Both the position numbers and the translations under genes were made by a program. A DNA stretch of 64,000 bases from Enterococcus cecorum (GTDB taxonomy: Bacteria; Bacillota; Bacilli; Lactobacillales; Enterococcaceae): NCBI RefSeq assembly GCF_023221775.1, contig NZ_JAKUDS010000009.1, positions 1 to 64,000 of the forward strand, given 5' to 3'. The notes beneath the pieces were generated by a model. The model was not told the DNA's origin. It saw only the letters and a list, made by a program, of their open reading frames with translations, and ran no database searches. Position 1 is the first letter of the stretch; every line of letters begins with the position of its first letter. Positions 53,213-64,000 of this stretch are shown one piece after another.

Positions 53213-53246
53213 CAAAAATACCGACCTGTCCTATCAACAAGTCGGT
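53213..53246 (-). terminator. asd terminator
   Basis: ACCGACTTGT pairs with ACAGGTCGGT on the minus strand, one mismatch, followed by ATTTTTG. Confidence 0.8.
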
Positions 53247-53252
53247 AAATTT

Positions 53253-54311
53253 TTATTCAGGTACACGGACTAAATCCATTTCATGTAACGTTTCGGCGAT
53301 TTGTACAGAGTTCCAAGCAGCGCCTTTCAATAGATTATCAGATACGACCCATAAGTGTAAGCCGTTTTCAACATCTAAATCTTTTCGGATACGACCAACA
53401 AAGGTTTCTTTCTTGCCAATTGAATTGATTGCTTGTGGATAGATTTGTTGGCTAGGATCATCTTCTAAAACGACACCTGGTGCATCTTTTAATACATCGC
53501 GCACTTCTTCGACCGTTAATGGTGTTTTTGTTTCAATATAAACAGATTCAGAATGACCGCTTAAAACAGGTACACGGACACAAGTCGCAGAAACTTTGAT
53601 GCTGCTATCTTCCATAATTTTCTTCGTTTCATTGACCATTTTCCACTCTTCATAAGTGTAACCTTCATCACTAAACACATCGATTTGCGCCAAAGCATTA
53701 AAGGCCAATGGATAGTGTTTTTTATCGCCACCACATGGTAAAATTTCAGCCGTTAATTCATTTAATGGCGTCCCTTCACTAAAGACTTTCACTTGATTTG
53801 TTAATTCAGCAATCGCACGCGCACCAGCACCCGATACCGCTTGATAAGTAGAAACAATCACACGGTCCAAACCAGCTTTTTGACGGATAGGCTCTAGGGC
53901 AACCATCATTTGAATCGTTGAACAGTTTGGATTGGCGATAATTCCTTTATGTGATTTTAATGCTTCTTTATTCACCTCAGGCACAACCAACGGAATTCCT
54001 TCATGCATTCTGAAATAGCTGGTATTATCAACTACTACCGCTCCACGTTTCACAGCTTCTGGCGCAAAGACTTTTGAAATGCTACCACCTGCACTAAATA
54101 AAGCTAAATCAACACCTTCAAATGATTCCGGCACTAATTCTTCAATCGTTAATTCTTGCTCTTTAAAGAATGCTTTTTTTCCAGCTGAACGTTTAGAAGC
54201 TAATAATTTCACTGCTTTAATAGGTAATGTAGATTGCTCCAACATTTCTATCATTTTTGTTCCGACAGCCCCAGTTGCTCCAACGACTGCTACAGTATAT
54301 TCTCCTGCCAC
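53253..54311 (-). CDS. asd: Aspartate-semialdehyde dehydrogenase
   Basis: The 352-residue enzyme has the nucleotide motif [17 protein letters not shown], and the catalytic cysteine in [12 protein letters not shown]. It makes aspartate semialdehyde, the substrate for DapA, and also feeds threonine and methionine synthesis. It is monocistronic here, with its own terminator, apart from the dap operons 9 kb away. Confidence 0.96.
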   Translation of the reverse strand: MAGEYTVAVVGATGAVGTKMIEMLEQSTLPIKAVKLLASKRSAGKKAFFKEQELTIEELVPESFEGVDLALFSAGGSISKVFAPEAVKRGAVVVDNTSYFRMHEGIPLVVPEVNKEALKSHKGIIANPNCSTIQMMVALEPIRQKAGLDRVIVSTYQAVSGAGARAIAELTNQVKVFSEGTPLNELTAEILPCGGDKKHYPLAFNALAQIDVFSDEGYTYEEWKMVNETKKIMEDSSIKVSATCVRVPVLSGHSESVYIETKTPLTVEEVRDVLKDAPGVVLEDDPSQQIYPQAINSIGKKETFVGRIRKDLDVENGLHLWVVSDNLLKGAAWNSVQIAETLHEMDLVRVPE

Positions 54312-54405
54312 ACGACATTACTCCCTTTTATTAAGATTTTTTAATTATTTTAACACATATTTCAAATTTTACTAGTCTTTTCACCTATTTTTTCCGATAA
54401 ATTCA

Positions 54406-54434
54406 TTGAAAGTAAGAGCACGCTTTGTTATAGT
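54406..54434 (+). promoter_or_regulatory. luxS promoter
   Basis: TTGAAA (54406-54411) and TATAGT (54429-54434), 17 bp apart, about 30 bp before the start codon. Confidence 0.7.
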
Positions 54435-54466
54435 GGGTATGCAAATGAAATTTTGGAGGGATATAC

Positions 54467-54928
54467 ATGGCAAAAGTAGAAAGCTTTAGTCTAGATCATA
54501 ATAAAGTCAAAGCACCTTACGTCCGCATGGCAGGAATGGAAACCAATCAAGGAGTCGTCATTCAAAAATTTGATTTACGTTTCTTACAACCAAATCAAGA
54601 TGCCTTACCAACTGCTGCACTTCACACCTTAGAACATTTATTAGCCGTGAATTTACGCGACTATATTGAAGGAGTCATCGATTTATCTCCAATGGGTTGT
54701 CGCACTGGTTTTTACTTAATCGTTTGGGGCGAACATTCTACAGCAGAAATTCGCGATGCTCTTAAAACCGTCTTAGAAAAACACGTCATTGGTACTGATT
54801 ACGTGCCAGCTGTTTCGGCCAAAGAATGTGGGAATTATCGCGACCATTCCTTATTTGCTGCCCAAGAATATGCCAAACAAGTACTTGCTCAAGGCATTAG
54901 CAGCGATCCATTTGAAAGACTTGTTTAA
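54467..54928 (+). CDS. luxS: S-ribosylhomocysteine lyase LuxS
   Basis: The 153-residue metalloenzyme has the metal-binding HTLEHLLA and the catalytic and metal cysteine regions in [10 protein letters not shown] and [11 protein letters not shown]. It cleaves S-ribosylhomocysteine to homocysteine and the precursor of autoinducer-2. Length is standard. GGAGGG precedes the ATG. The gene is monocistronic. Confidence 0.97.
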   Translation: MAKVESFSLDHNKVKAPYVRMAGMETNQGVVIQKFDLRFLQPNQDALPTAALHTLEHLLAVNLRDYIEGVIDLSPMGCRTGFYLIVWGEHSTAEIRDALKTVLEKHVIGTDYVPAVSAKECGNYRDHSLFAAQEYAKQVLAQGISSDPFERLV

Positions 54929-54933
54929 TCATA

Positions 54934-55123
54934 AAAATGGGGCTGACCCATTAGTCTCTAATAAAAAATGAGTATATAAATAATCCGAACGTTCATTGTT
55001 GATTTTATGAGTAATCAAGTTGAACATTCGGATTTTCTTTGTCTTTTATTAATTATTTATTTCATCATAAGGATTTCTTTTTTTAATTATCTTGCTAAAA
55101 TACTTTTGGGTCAGCCCCATTTT
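54934..55123. repeat. 190-bp inverted-repeat element (MITE-like)
   Basis: The ends are a 17-bp perfect inverted repeat: AAAATGGGGCTGACCCA (54934-54950) and TGGGTCAGCCCCATTTT (55107-55123). Inside is a second palindrome, AATCCGAA (54982-54989) with TTCGGATT (55027-55034), extended by GTTCA/TGAAC. It has no coding capacity. The outer pair could also act as a terminator for luxS and the Nudix gene. Confidence 0.7.
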
Positions 55124-55124
55124 T

Positions 55125-55565
55125 TTATTTCTTTACTAAATTTCGTATGAGAGATATTAACCAATTTTCACTAATCTCATATTCTTCAAAATTCTTTATT
55201 GTCAGAGCGTCTTGAATTTGACGTTTTCTATTAGGAATAATAAACAAAGGAATTTGATTTAGTGAAAACCATCTTAAGTCACGTGTCTCCGATGTTGTTC
55301 TCTTCAATTCTCCACCAACAATCTGACTAACAAAAAGATGTTGGCAATCGTTTCTAGTTTTATCTATATATCGAGCAAATTCATAGTCAATCTGAACTTC
55401 ATACCCTGTTTCCTCATACATCTCTCTTATGGCCGCTTCACTAGGAAGTTCATCTGATTCAACTACACCACCAGGTAAATCCCATAATGGGAAGTCACGA
55501 CGTTTCACTAATAAAACGCGTTGATTTACAATGACCACATTAAAAGCACCATGACTATATTTCAT
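55125..55565 (-). CDS. Nudix hydrolase
   Basis: The 146-residue protein has a complete Nudix box, GGVVESDELPSEAAIREMYE continuing ETGYEV. The substrate is not predictable. The ATG at 55565 lies behind GAGGAAAG, 10 bp after the preceding glucosidase gene, so it is probably cotranscribed. An in-frame ATG at 55595 would overlap the glucosidase gene. Confidence 0.88.
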   Translation of the reverse strand: MKYSHGAFNVVIVNQRVLLVKRRDFPLWDLPGGVVESDELPSEAAIREMYEETGYEVQIDYEFARYIDKTRNDCQHLFVSQIVGGELKRTTSETRDLRWFSLNQIPLFIIPNRKRQIQDALTIKNFEEYEISENWLISLIRNLVKK

Positions 55566-55575
55566 TCTTTCCTCT

Positions 55576-57204
55576 TTATCTATTCGGTAACTCAAAAATC
55601 ATCGCTGCAAATGGCGCAAGTGTCATGCGTTTTTGCAATTTCGGCTCATCGATATTTGTTAGTAAAACTTTCGCCGTTGGTTGTACCACACGGTTTGGCA
55701 AATCTACCACAACTTCTTGATCACTTAAATTCACTAAGACCAAAGCACTTTGCTCAGCCGTATTTCGGGTATAAGCAATGACTTGTGGATGTTTCGCTAA
55801 GTGCAATTCATAATTTCCATCAACAAATAGCGGTGTTTTGCGCAACTGAATCGCTTGTTTATAAAAGTTTAACAAGGAATCTGGACGCTCTTCTTGCTCA
55901 GCTACATTGATTTCCTGATAGTTTGGATTCACCGCTAACCAAGGTTGTGCTCGGCTAAAACCAGCTTCATCACTATCTTGCCATTGCATCGGTGTCCGTG
56001 AATGATCTCTAGTCCAATGACAAATTTGTTGTAATGCTTCAGATGGTTCTACACCTTGTTTCAACAATTCTTGATAATGGCTATAACTATCTTTAGCATC
56101 TAATTGTTCTACTGATGTAAATGGGAAATTCGTCATACCGATTTCCTGTCCTTGGTAGATAAACGGTGTCCCTTTCATAAATAGAAAAGCCGTTGCGATT
56201 GCTTTAGCCGACTGTTCGCTTTCATTACCCAAAATCGAATTGATGCGAGGATTATCATGATTTTCGACATAGAGTGCATTCCAACCATTCGCATTCAAAT
56301 CTTTTTGCCAACGACTAACAACTTTCTTCCATCCGAGCACATTGATACGCTCATGACCAGGTTGGCCTTCTCTGACTTGATGTTCTAATTCAAAAATCAT
56401 ATCTAGATAGCCTTCTCGATTGGTCCATTTCACCGCTTTTTTACTCGTCACACCACTTGCTTCACCAATCGTTACAATCGGATATTCGTCAAAAATTCCC
56501 TTCAAATCTTGCATATACTCATCAATTCCCGCCACATTCATAAACGGCGCCCATGGATTATCGGTAATTTTGAAGTCCCATGGCTCTTTTTGGATATGAC
56601 TAATCGCATCTAAACGGAAACCATCAATGCCTAAATCTAGCCACCAGCGAATCATTTCATAGATTTCTTGGCGTAACTTAGGATTTTTCCAATTTAAATC
56701 TGGCTGTTCTGGCGCAAAGATATGGAAATACGCTTGTTTTGATTTTTCATCATATTGCCAAGTCGAACCTCCGAAGAAACTTTGCCAGTCATTCGGCATT
56801 CGATCCGGTGTTGAATCTGCCCATAAGTAATAATCACGATAAGGATTGTCCTTGCCTTTTAGCGCTTCTTGAAACCATGGATGCTGATCACTCGTATGAT
56901 TAACGACCAGATCCATCACAATCTTCAAGCCTAAATCATGTGCTTTTGTCAGTAATTCCTTAAAATCCTCCATCGTTCCAAAATCAGGATGAATGGCTTG
57001 ATAATCAGAAATATCATAGCCATTATCCACATTTGGTGAAGCATAAATTGGATTAATCCAGATGAAATCGACTCCTAAATCTTTAATATAAGGCAATTTT
57101 GCGATGATTCCTTGCAAATCACCAATACCATCATTATTACTATCATAAAAACTCCGCGGATAGATTTGATAACCTATCGCAGTTTCCCACCATTTTCTTT
57201 CCAT
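55576..57204 (-). CDS. malL: GH13 alpha-glucosidase / oligo-1,6-glucosidase
   Basis: The 542-residue GH13 enzyme has [30 protein letters not shown], nucleophile region GFRLDAISHI, acid/base TIGEASG and ENHDNPR. The catalytic triad is intact. It acts in the cytoplasm on short malto- or isomalto-oligosaccharides. It starts one base after the dexB-like gene behind GGAGG, third of a GH13 operon divergent from malEFG. Exact linkage specificity (alpha-1,4 or alpha-1,6) is uncertain. Confidence 0.85.
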   Translation of the reverse strand: MERKWWETAIGYQIYPRSFYDSNNDGIGDLQGIIAKLPYIKDLGVDFIWINPIYASPNVDNGYDISDYQAIHPDFGTMEDFKELLTKAHDLGLKIVMDLVVNHTSDQHPWFQEALKGKDNPYRDYYLWADSTPDRMPNDWQSFFGGSTWQYDEKSKQAYFHIFAPEQPDLNWKNPKLRQEIYEMIRWWLDLGIDGFRLDAISHIQKEPWDFKITDNPWAPFMNVAGIDEYMQDLKGIFDEYPIVTIGEASGVTSKKAVKWTNREGYLDMIFELEHQVREGQPGHERINVLGWKKVVSRWQKDLNANGWNALYVENHDNPRINSILGNESEQSAKAIATAFLFMKGTPFIYQGQEIGMTNFPFTSVEQLDAKDSYSHYQELLKQGVEPSEALQQICHWTRDHSRTPMQWQDSDEAGFSRAQPWLAVNPNYQEINVAEQEERPDSLLNFYKQAIQLRKTPLFVDGNYELHLAKHPQVIAYTRNTAEQSALVLVNLSDQEVVVDLPNRVVQPTAKVLLTNIDEPKLQKRMTLAPFAAMIFELPNR

Positions 57205-57205
57205 A

Positions 57206-60600
<3,395 letters not shown>

Positions 60601-60681
60601 AAATACAATCTCTCCTTTTATTTAAATATTTGATTCGCCCCTATTATTACATAAACCGAAAACGCAATCAAGCAAAAAACG

Positions 60682-60693
60682 GCAATCGGTTGC
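60682..60693. promoter_or_regulatory. LacI-type (MalR-like) operator, amylase side
   Basis: GCAATCGGTTGC is a near-palindrome matching the pattern GCAANCGNTTGC. It lies about 80 bp upstream of the amylase start. A weak TAATAA/TTGATT promoter lies between it and the gene. Confidence 0.6.
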
Positions 60694-60840
60694 ACTTTAT
60701 CGCAAATCTGTTTTGTTAATCAGTCAGAAATCCTTTTAAAACCAAGCATTTACCTTTGTTTTAAACATTTGTATTTAAAATTTATGTTTATAAAATCCCC
60801 TTATCTTTTTCATATTTTAAAAAAATTACGAAAAAAACAT

Positions 60841-60869
60841 TTGACAAAAGACGCAAACGATTGCATAAT
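60841..60869 (+). promoter_or_regulatory. malE promoter with internal MalR-like operator
   Basis: TTGACA (60841-60846) and CATAAT (60864-60869) are 17 bp apart. The palindrome-like GCAAACGATTGC (60853-60864) fills the spacer, so binding would block the promoter. The sequence also partly resembles a CcpA cre site. Confidence 0.75.
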
Positions 60870-60911
60870 AAACATGTAATTATTTTTCTCAAATAAATGG
60901 AGGTCTTGAGA

Positions 60912-62168
60912 ATGAAAACTAACTTCAAAAAATTTGCTCTAGGAACAGTAGCCTTAGGAGCCAGCGTATTACTACTTGCCGGATGCGGAAATTCAAGCAA
61001 GAATGAAAGCGCTACAGACAATGGTGGCAAAGCTTCAAGTTCTAAAGTAGAAGGTCACATTAAATTATGGATTGATACCGAACAAAAAGCCACTTTCAAC
61101 AAAATCGTTAAAGACTTTGAAAAAGAATATCCTGATGTAAAAGTGGATGTCAAAGTCGGTTCTTCAGCTGATGCGAAAAAAGATGTTTCTAAAGACCCTG
61201 AAAAAGCAGCCGATGTCTTTATGTTACCACATGACCAAGTCGGACAAATGGCTGAAGCAGGTCTATTATATAAGAATACAAAATTCGCAGATGAAGTGAA
61301 GAAAAACAATATTGATTCTGCTATTGAAGGGGCATCTTGGAAAGGCGAATTATACGCTTATCCATATGGAGTAGAAACTCAAGTCCTTTACTACAATAAG
61401 TCTGTTTTATCTGAAGAAGATGTGAAAACTTGGACAGGACTCACAACAAAAGGTAAATTAGGTACCAACTTTGGTGAAAATGGTGCCAACTACATCTTCG
61501 CCCCATTATTTATGAGTAATGGTGATGTATTATTTGGTAAAAATGGTGAAGATCTAAAAGGTACTGACTTCAACAATGAAAAAGGTGTACAAGTTCTTGA
61601 CTGGATTGCTAAACAAAAATCAAATCCAGGGGTTGTTCAATCAAGCGAAACAGCGATTGCAAAACTTTCTTCAGGTGAAACAAGTGCCTTCCTTTCAGGT
61701 CCATGGTCTAAAAACGATGTGAAAAAAGGTTTAGGCGACAAGATGGGCGTAGCTGCTTATCCAACTGTTGACTTTGGTAACGGTGAAGTACCTATGAAAG
61801 CCTTCTTAGGTGTGAAATTATTTGCGGTTAACCAACAAACTAAATCCCCATTAGCTGCGATGGCTTTAGCAAACTACATCAGTGGTGAAAAAGCACAAGT
61901 AGAATTATTCAAGAACCATGGTATCATCCCATCTAACAAAGCGGCTCAAGAATCTGAAGAAGTTCAAAATGATGATGTCGCAAAAGCTGTCTTAGCAATG
62001 TCTGATGAAGCACACTCTGTTGTAATGCCTAAATTACCTGAAATGGTATCATTCTGGCCTGCAATGGATGCTTTAATCAACGATACTTACAAAGGTAAAA
62101 TTAAACCTGATCAATATCAAGCTAAATTAGATAAATTCGTTGAAGATATCTCTAAAGAAGCGAAATAA
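60912..62168 (+). CDS. malE: Maltodextrin-binding lipoprotein
   Basis: The 418-residue protein has a lipoprotein signal with lipobox LAGC (C25) and the MalE-type solute-binding fold: LWIDTEQKATFNKIVKDFEK, VFMLPHDQVGQMAEAG, YPYGVETQVLYYNKSVL and PWSKNDVKKGLGD. It delivers maltodextrins to MalFG. The start at 60912 follows GGAGGTC; an upstream ATG at 60897 overlaps that site. A stable hairpin follows the gene. Confidence 0.94.
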   Translation: MKTNFKKFALGTVALGASVLLLAGCGNSSKNESATDNGGKASSSKVEGHIKLWIDTEQKATFNKIVKDFEKEYPDVKVDVKVGSSADAKKDVSKDPEKAADVFMLPHDQVGQMAEAGLLYKNTKFADEVKKNNIDSAIEGASWKGELYAYPYGVETQVLYYNKSVLSEEDVKTWTGLTTKGKLGTNFGENGANYIFAPLFMSNGDVLFGKNGEDLKGTDFNNEKGVQVLDWIAKQKSNPGVVQSSETAIAKLSSGETSAFLSGPWSKNDVKKGLGDKMGVAAYPTVDFGNGEVPMKAFLGVKLFAVNQQTKSPLAAMALANYISGEKAQVELFKNHGIIPSNKAAQESEEVQNDDVAKAVLAMSDEAHSVVMPKLPEMVSFWPAMDALINDTYKGKIKPDQYQAKLDKFVEDISKEAK

Positions 62169-62179
62169 TTGAACTTTCT

Positions 62180-62214
62180 AATGTTATCTGTGGGGATTTC
62201 CTGCAGATAACATT
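62180..62214 (+). other. Intercistronic hairpin between malE and malF
   Basis: AATGTTATCTG (62180-62190) and CAGATAACATT (62204-62214) form an 11-bp perfect stem. The following tract is T-poor, so it may stabilise malE mRNA or attenuate transcription rather than terminate it fully. Confidence 0.65.
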
Positions 62215-62245
62215 TCATTATATCTTATGAAAAGGCGTGAATCTT

Positions 62246-63598
62246 ATGTCTCAAAAAATGCTTTCTCACCCTAAAAAAATGACTTTTAGAGAACTATTTA
62301 AAAAGGGCGATTTACCAACTAAACTATCTTTTCTATTTATGGGAACGGCTAATTTATGTAACAAGCAAATTCCAAAAGGCTTACTCTTCTTAGGTTCAGA
62401 AATTCTTTTCTTCTTTTGGTTAATTCGTAATGGAGTGACCGCTCTAGCAATGTTACAAACACTTGGTACGAAAAAACAAGGATTAGTCTATAATGAAGAT
62501 TTAGGTATTGAAGTCTTACAAAAAGGCGACAACTCCATGTTAATCTTGCTATTCGGTATCGCAGCCATCTTAACTTGTGCGATGATGATTTATCTTTACA
62601 TCGTCAACTTAAAGAGCGCACGCAAACTTTATGAATTAAAACAAGAGAACAAACCTATTCCTACCACTCGTGATGATTTAATATCTTTACTCAACGAACG
62701 CTTCCACGCAACTTTGATGACCATTCCTTTACTTGGTGTGCTATTATTTACCATTTTACCGTTGTTATACATGATTTCGATTGCGTTTACGAACTATGAT
62801 CACAATCATCTCCCACCAAAACAACTCTTTACTTGGGTGGCATTCAAAAACTTCGGTAATGTCATTACTGGGGATATGGCCTCTACTTTCTTCCCAGTAT
62901 TAGTATGGACCTTGATTTGGGCGGTTATGGCAACTGTCACTTGTTTCATCTTTGGCGTGATCCTTGCCTTATTAATCAACACTAAAGGCATCAAAGGAAA
63001 GAAAATTTGGCGTACCCTATTTGTCTTAACGATGGCCGTCCCTCAATTCGTTTCCTTATTGATTATGCGTAACCTTTTAAACGATGCAGGTCCAATCAAC
63101 TCAACTTTGATGAATTTAGGGATTATCAAATCAGCCTTACCTTTCTTAACTGATCCAACTTGGGCAAAATTCTCAATTATCTTTGTCAATATGTGGATTG
63201 GGATTCCGGTAACAATGATTATCACTACTGGTATTTTACAAAACTTACCAACTGACCAAATCGAAGCGGCTCGCATTGATGGTGCAAATAGTTTCCAAAT
63301 CTTTAGAAGCATCACATTCCCACAAATTTTATTTGTTATGATGCCTTCATTGATTCAACAATTAGTCGGCAATATCAATAACTTCAACGTCATCTACCTA
63401 TTAACTGGTGGTGGCCCATCTAACTCAGATTTCTATGGTGCCGGTAGTACAGACTTGCTCGTTACCTGGTTATATAAATTAACCGTAGATACAATGGACT
63501 ATAACTTAGCTTCTGTTATCGGTATTTTAATCTTTATTCTTTCAGCTGTCTTTAGTTTAGCAGCCTACACTAGAACAAATTCATTTAAGGAGGGCTAA
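62246..63598 (+). CDS. malF: Maltodextrin ABC transporter permease MalF
   Basis: The 450-residue permease has about eight membrane segments and the cytoplasmic EAA motif (EAARIDGANSFQIFRSITFP) that contacts the ATPase. The N-terminal 150 residues with two extra membrane segments are typical of MalF. The ATG at 62246 (MSQKML) is preferred over a GTG at 62237. No ATPase gene is in the window; such systems often use a shared MsmK-type ATPase. Confidence 0.93.
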   Translation: MSQKMLSHPKKMTFRELFKKGDLPTKLSFLFMGTANLCNKQIPKGLLFLGSEILFFFWLIRNGVTALAMLQTLGTKKQGLVYNEDLGIEVLQKGDNSMLILLFGIAAILTCAMMIYLYIVNLKSARKLYELKQENKPIPTTRDDLISLLNERFHATLMTIPLLGVLLFTILPLLYMISIAFTNYDHNHLPPKQLFTWVAFKNFGNVITGDMASTFFPVLVWTLIWAVMATVTCFIFGVILALLINTKGIKGKKIWRTLFVLTMAVPQFVSLLIMRNLLNDAGPINSTLMNLGIIKSALPFLTDPTWAKFSIIFVNMWIGIPVTMIITTGILQNLPTDQIEAARIDGANSFQIFRSITFPQILFVMMPSLIQQLVGNINNFNVIYLLTGGGPSNSDFYGAGSTDLLVTWLYKLTVDTMDYNLASVIGILIFILSAVFSLAAYTRTNSFKEG

Positions 63599-63603
63599 AC
63601 AAT

Positions 63604-64000
63604 ATGAATTATCGTGCAAAACGCAAATTAAATCTAACTTTAGTCTATGTCATCCTTGCTATTTTAGCCTGTATCTGGGTCTTTCCAATAATCTGGATTG
63701 TCTTAACAAGTTTTCGTGCTGAAGGTGGCGCATTCGTCCCTTACATCATTCCAAAACAATTCACACTTGATAATTATGCCAAACTACTGACCAATCCAAA
63801 TGGTACTTATCCATTCGTTCGTTGGTTTATGAACACTTTAATCGTTGCTATCTGTAGTTGTTTATTATCAACATTTATTACGATTGCGATGGCTTATGCA
63901 TTATCAAGATTACGTTTCAAAATGCGTAAACCATTCTTAAAAGTTGCTTTAGTATTAAACATGTTCCCTGGCTTTATGAGTATGATTGCTGTTTACTACA
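63604..64000 (+). CDS. malG: Maltodextrin ABC transporter permease MalG (3' end outside window)
   Basis: The frame starts at ATG 63604 behind AAGGAGGG, 5 bp after malF, and stays open to the window edge (132 codons). It begins MNYRAKRKLNLTLVYVILAI and continues with FPIIWIVLTSFRAEGGAF, a typical MalG N-terminus with its first membrane segment, then WFMNTLIVAI. It forms the MalFG channel with malF. Confidence 0.92.
   Translation, partial: MNYRAKRKLNLTLVYVILAILACIWVFPIIWIVLTSFRAEGGAFVPYIIPKQFTLDNYAKLLTNPNGTYPFVRWFMNTLIVAICSCLLSTFITIAMAYALSRLRFKMRKPFLKVALVLNMFPGFMSMIAVYY

Overview
The window is low-G+C Firmicute DNA and looks chromosomal. The gene set (ylxM-ffh, rpsP-khpA-rimM-trmD, RNase J2, an LPXTG protein with a PgrA/SEC10-type central domain, ECF transporters, acetylase-branch diaminopimelate genes, a maltodextrin locus) suggests Lactobacillales, most likely Enterococcus or a near relative. 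I cannot fix the species from sequence alone.

Layout. 1-1.7 kb: end of a membrane protein and its ABC ATPase. 1.9-4.9 kb: rplS (+) converging on rpsP-khpA-(small membrane protein)-rimM-trmD (-), with two tandem palindromic repeats inside the latter. 5.0-15.0 kb: a block of ABC genes on the + strand. It has a GntR/YtrA regulator, ATPase, permease and a membrane-anchored C39-like cysteine-protease-fold protein, then two tandem modules that each encode three permeases, one ATPase and one anchored extracytoplasmic protein. 15.1-17.8 kb: an ECF transporter operon. 18.2-20.5 kb: ylxM-ffh and a DUF523 gene. The 5.0-17.9 kb block separates ffh from rpsP, genes that are usually close together in Firmicutes.

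20.6-25.9 kb: a PhoP/PhoR-like two-component pair split by an IscB element (omega-RNA region plus HNH/RuvC nuclease, no tnpA), followed by pstS with PhoP-box-like repeats. 25.9-26.9 kb: a DinJ/RelE toxin-antitoxin pair and a small membrane protein. 27-34.7 kb: patA, the yutF/yutD/yunD housekeeping group, a nucleoside hydrolase with an ECF S component, and an MFS transporter. 35-37.9 kb: the SRP RNA, tadA, a membrane Zn protease and a PhnA-like protein. 37.9-39.2 kb: an accessory segment bounded by two 88-89 bp direct repeats, holding a decayed DUF3990-like gene and a type III toxin-antitoxin locus with a compact pseudoknot-like RNA.

39.2-45.2 kb: divergent dapA-dapB-dapH and N-acetyl-DAP deacetylase-lysA-dapF operons. 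With patA (27 kb) and asd (53 kb) they give the route from aspartyl phosphate to lysine by the acetylase branch; only aspartokinase is missing here. 45.3-48.4 kb: a 1036-residue LPXTG coiled-coil surface protein. 48.5-55 kb: nrnA, a YtoI-like regulator, a possible orphan structured RNA, rnjB, asd, luxS and a 190-bp inverted-repeat element. 55.1-64 kb: a Nudix gene and three GH13 glucosidase/amylase genes, divergent from malE-malF-malG (malG runs off the window), with LacI-type operators in the shared control region.

The most noteworthy items are the IscB insertion between the sensor and regulator genes, the type III toxin-antitoxin locus between direct repeats, the duplicated ABC modules, the orphan RNA near 51.1 kb, and two classes of small palindromic elements.
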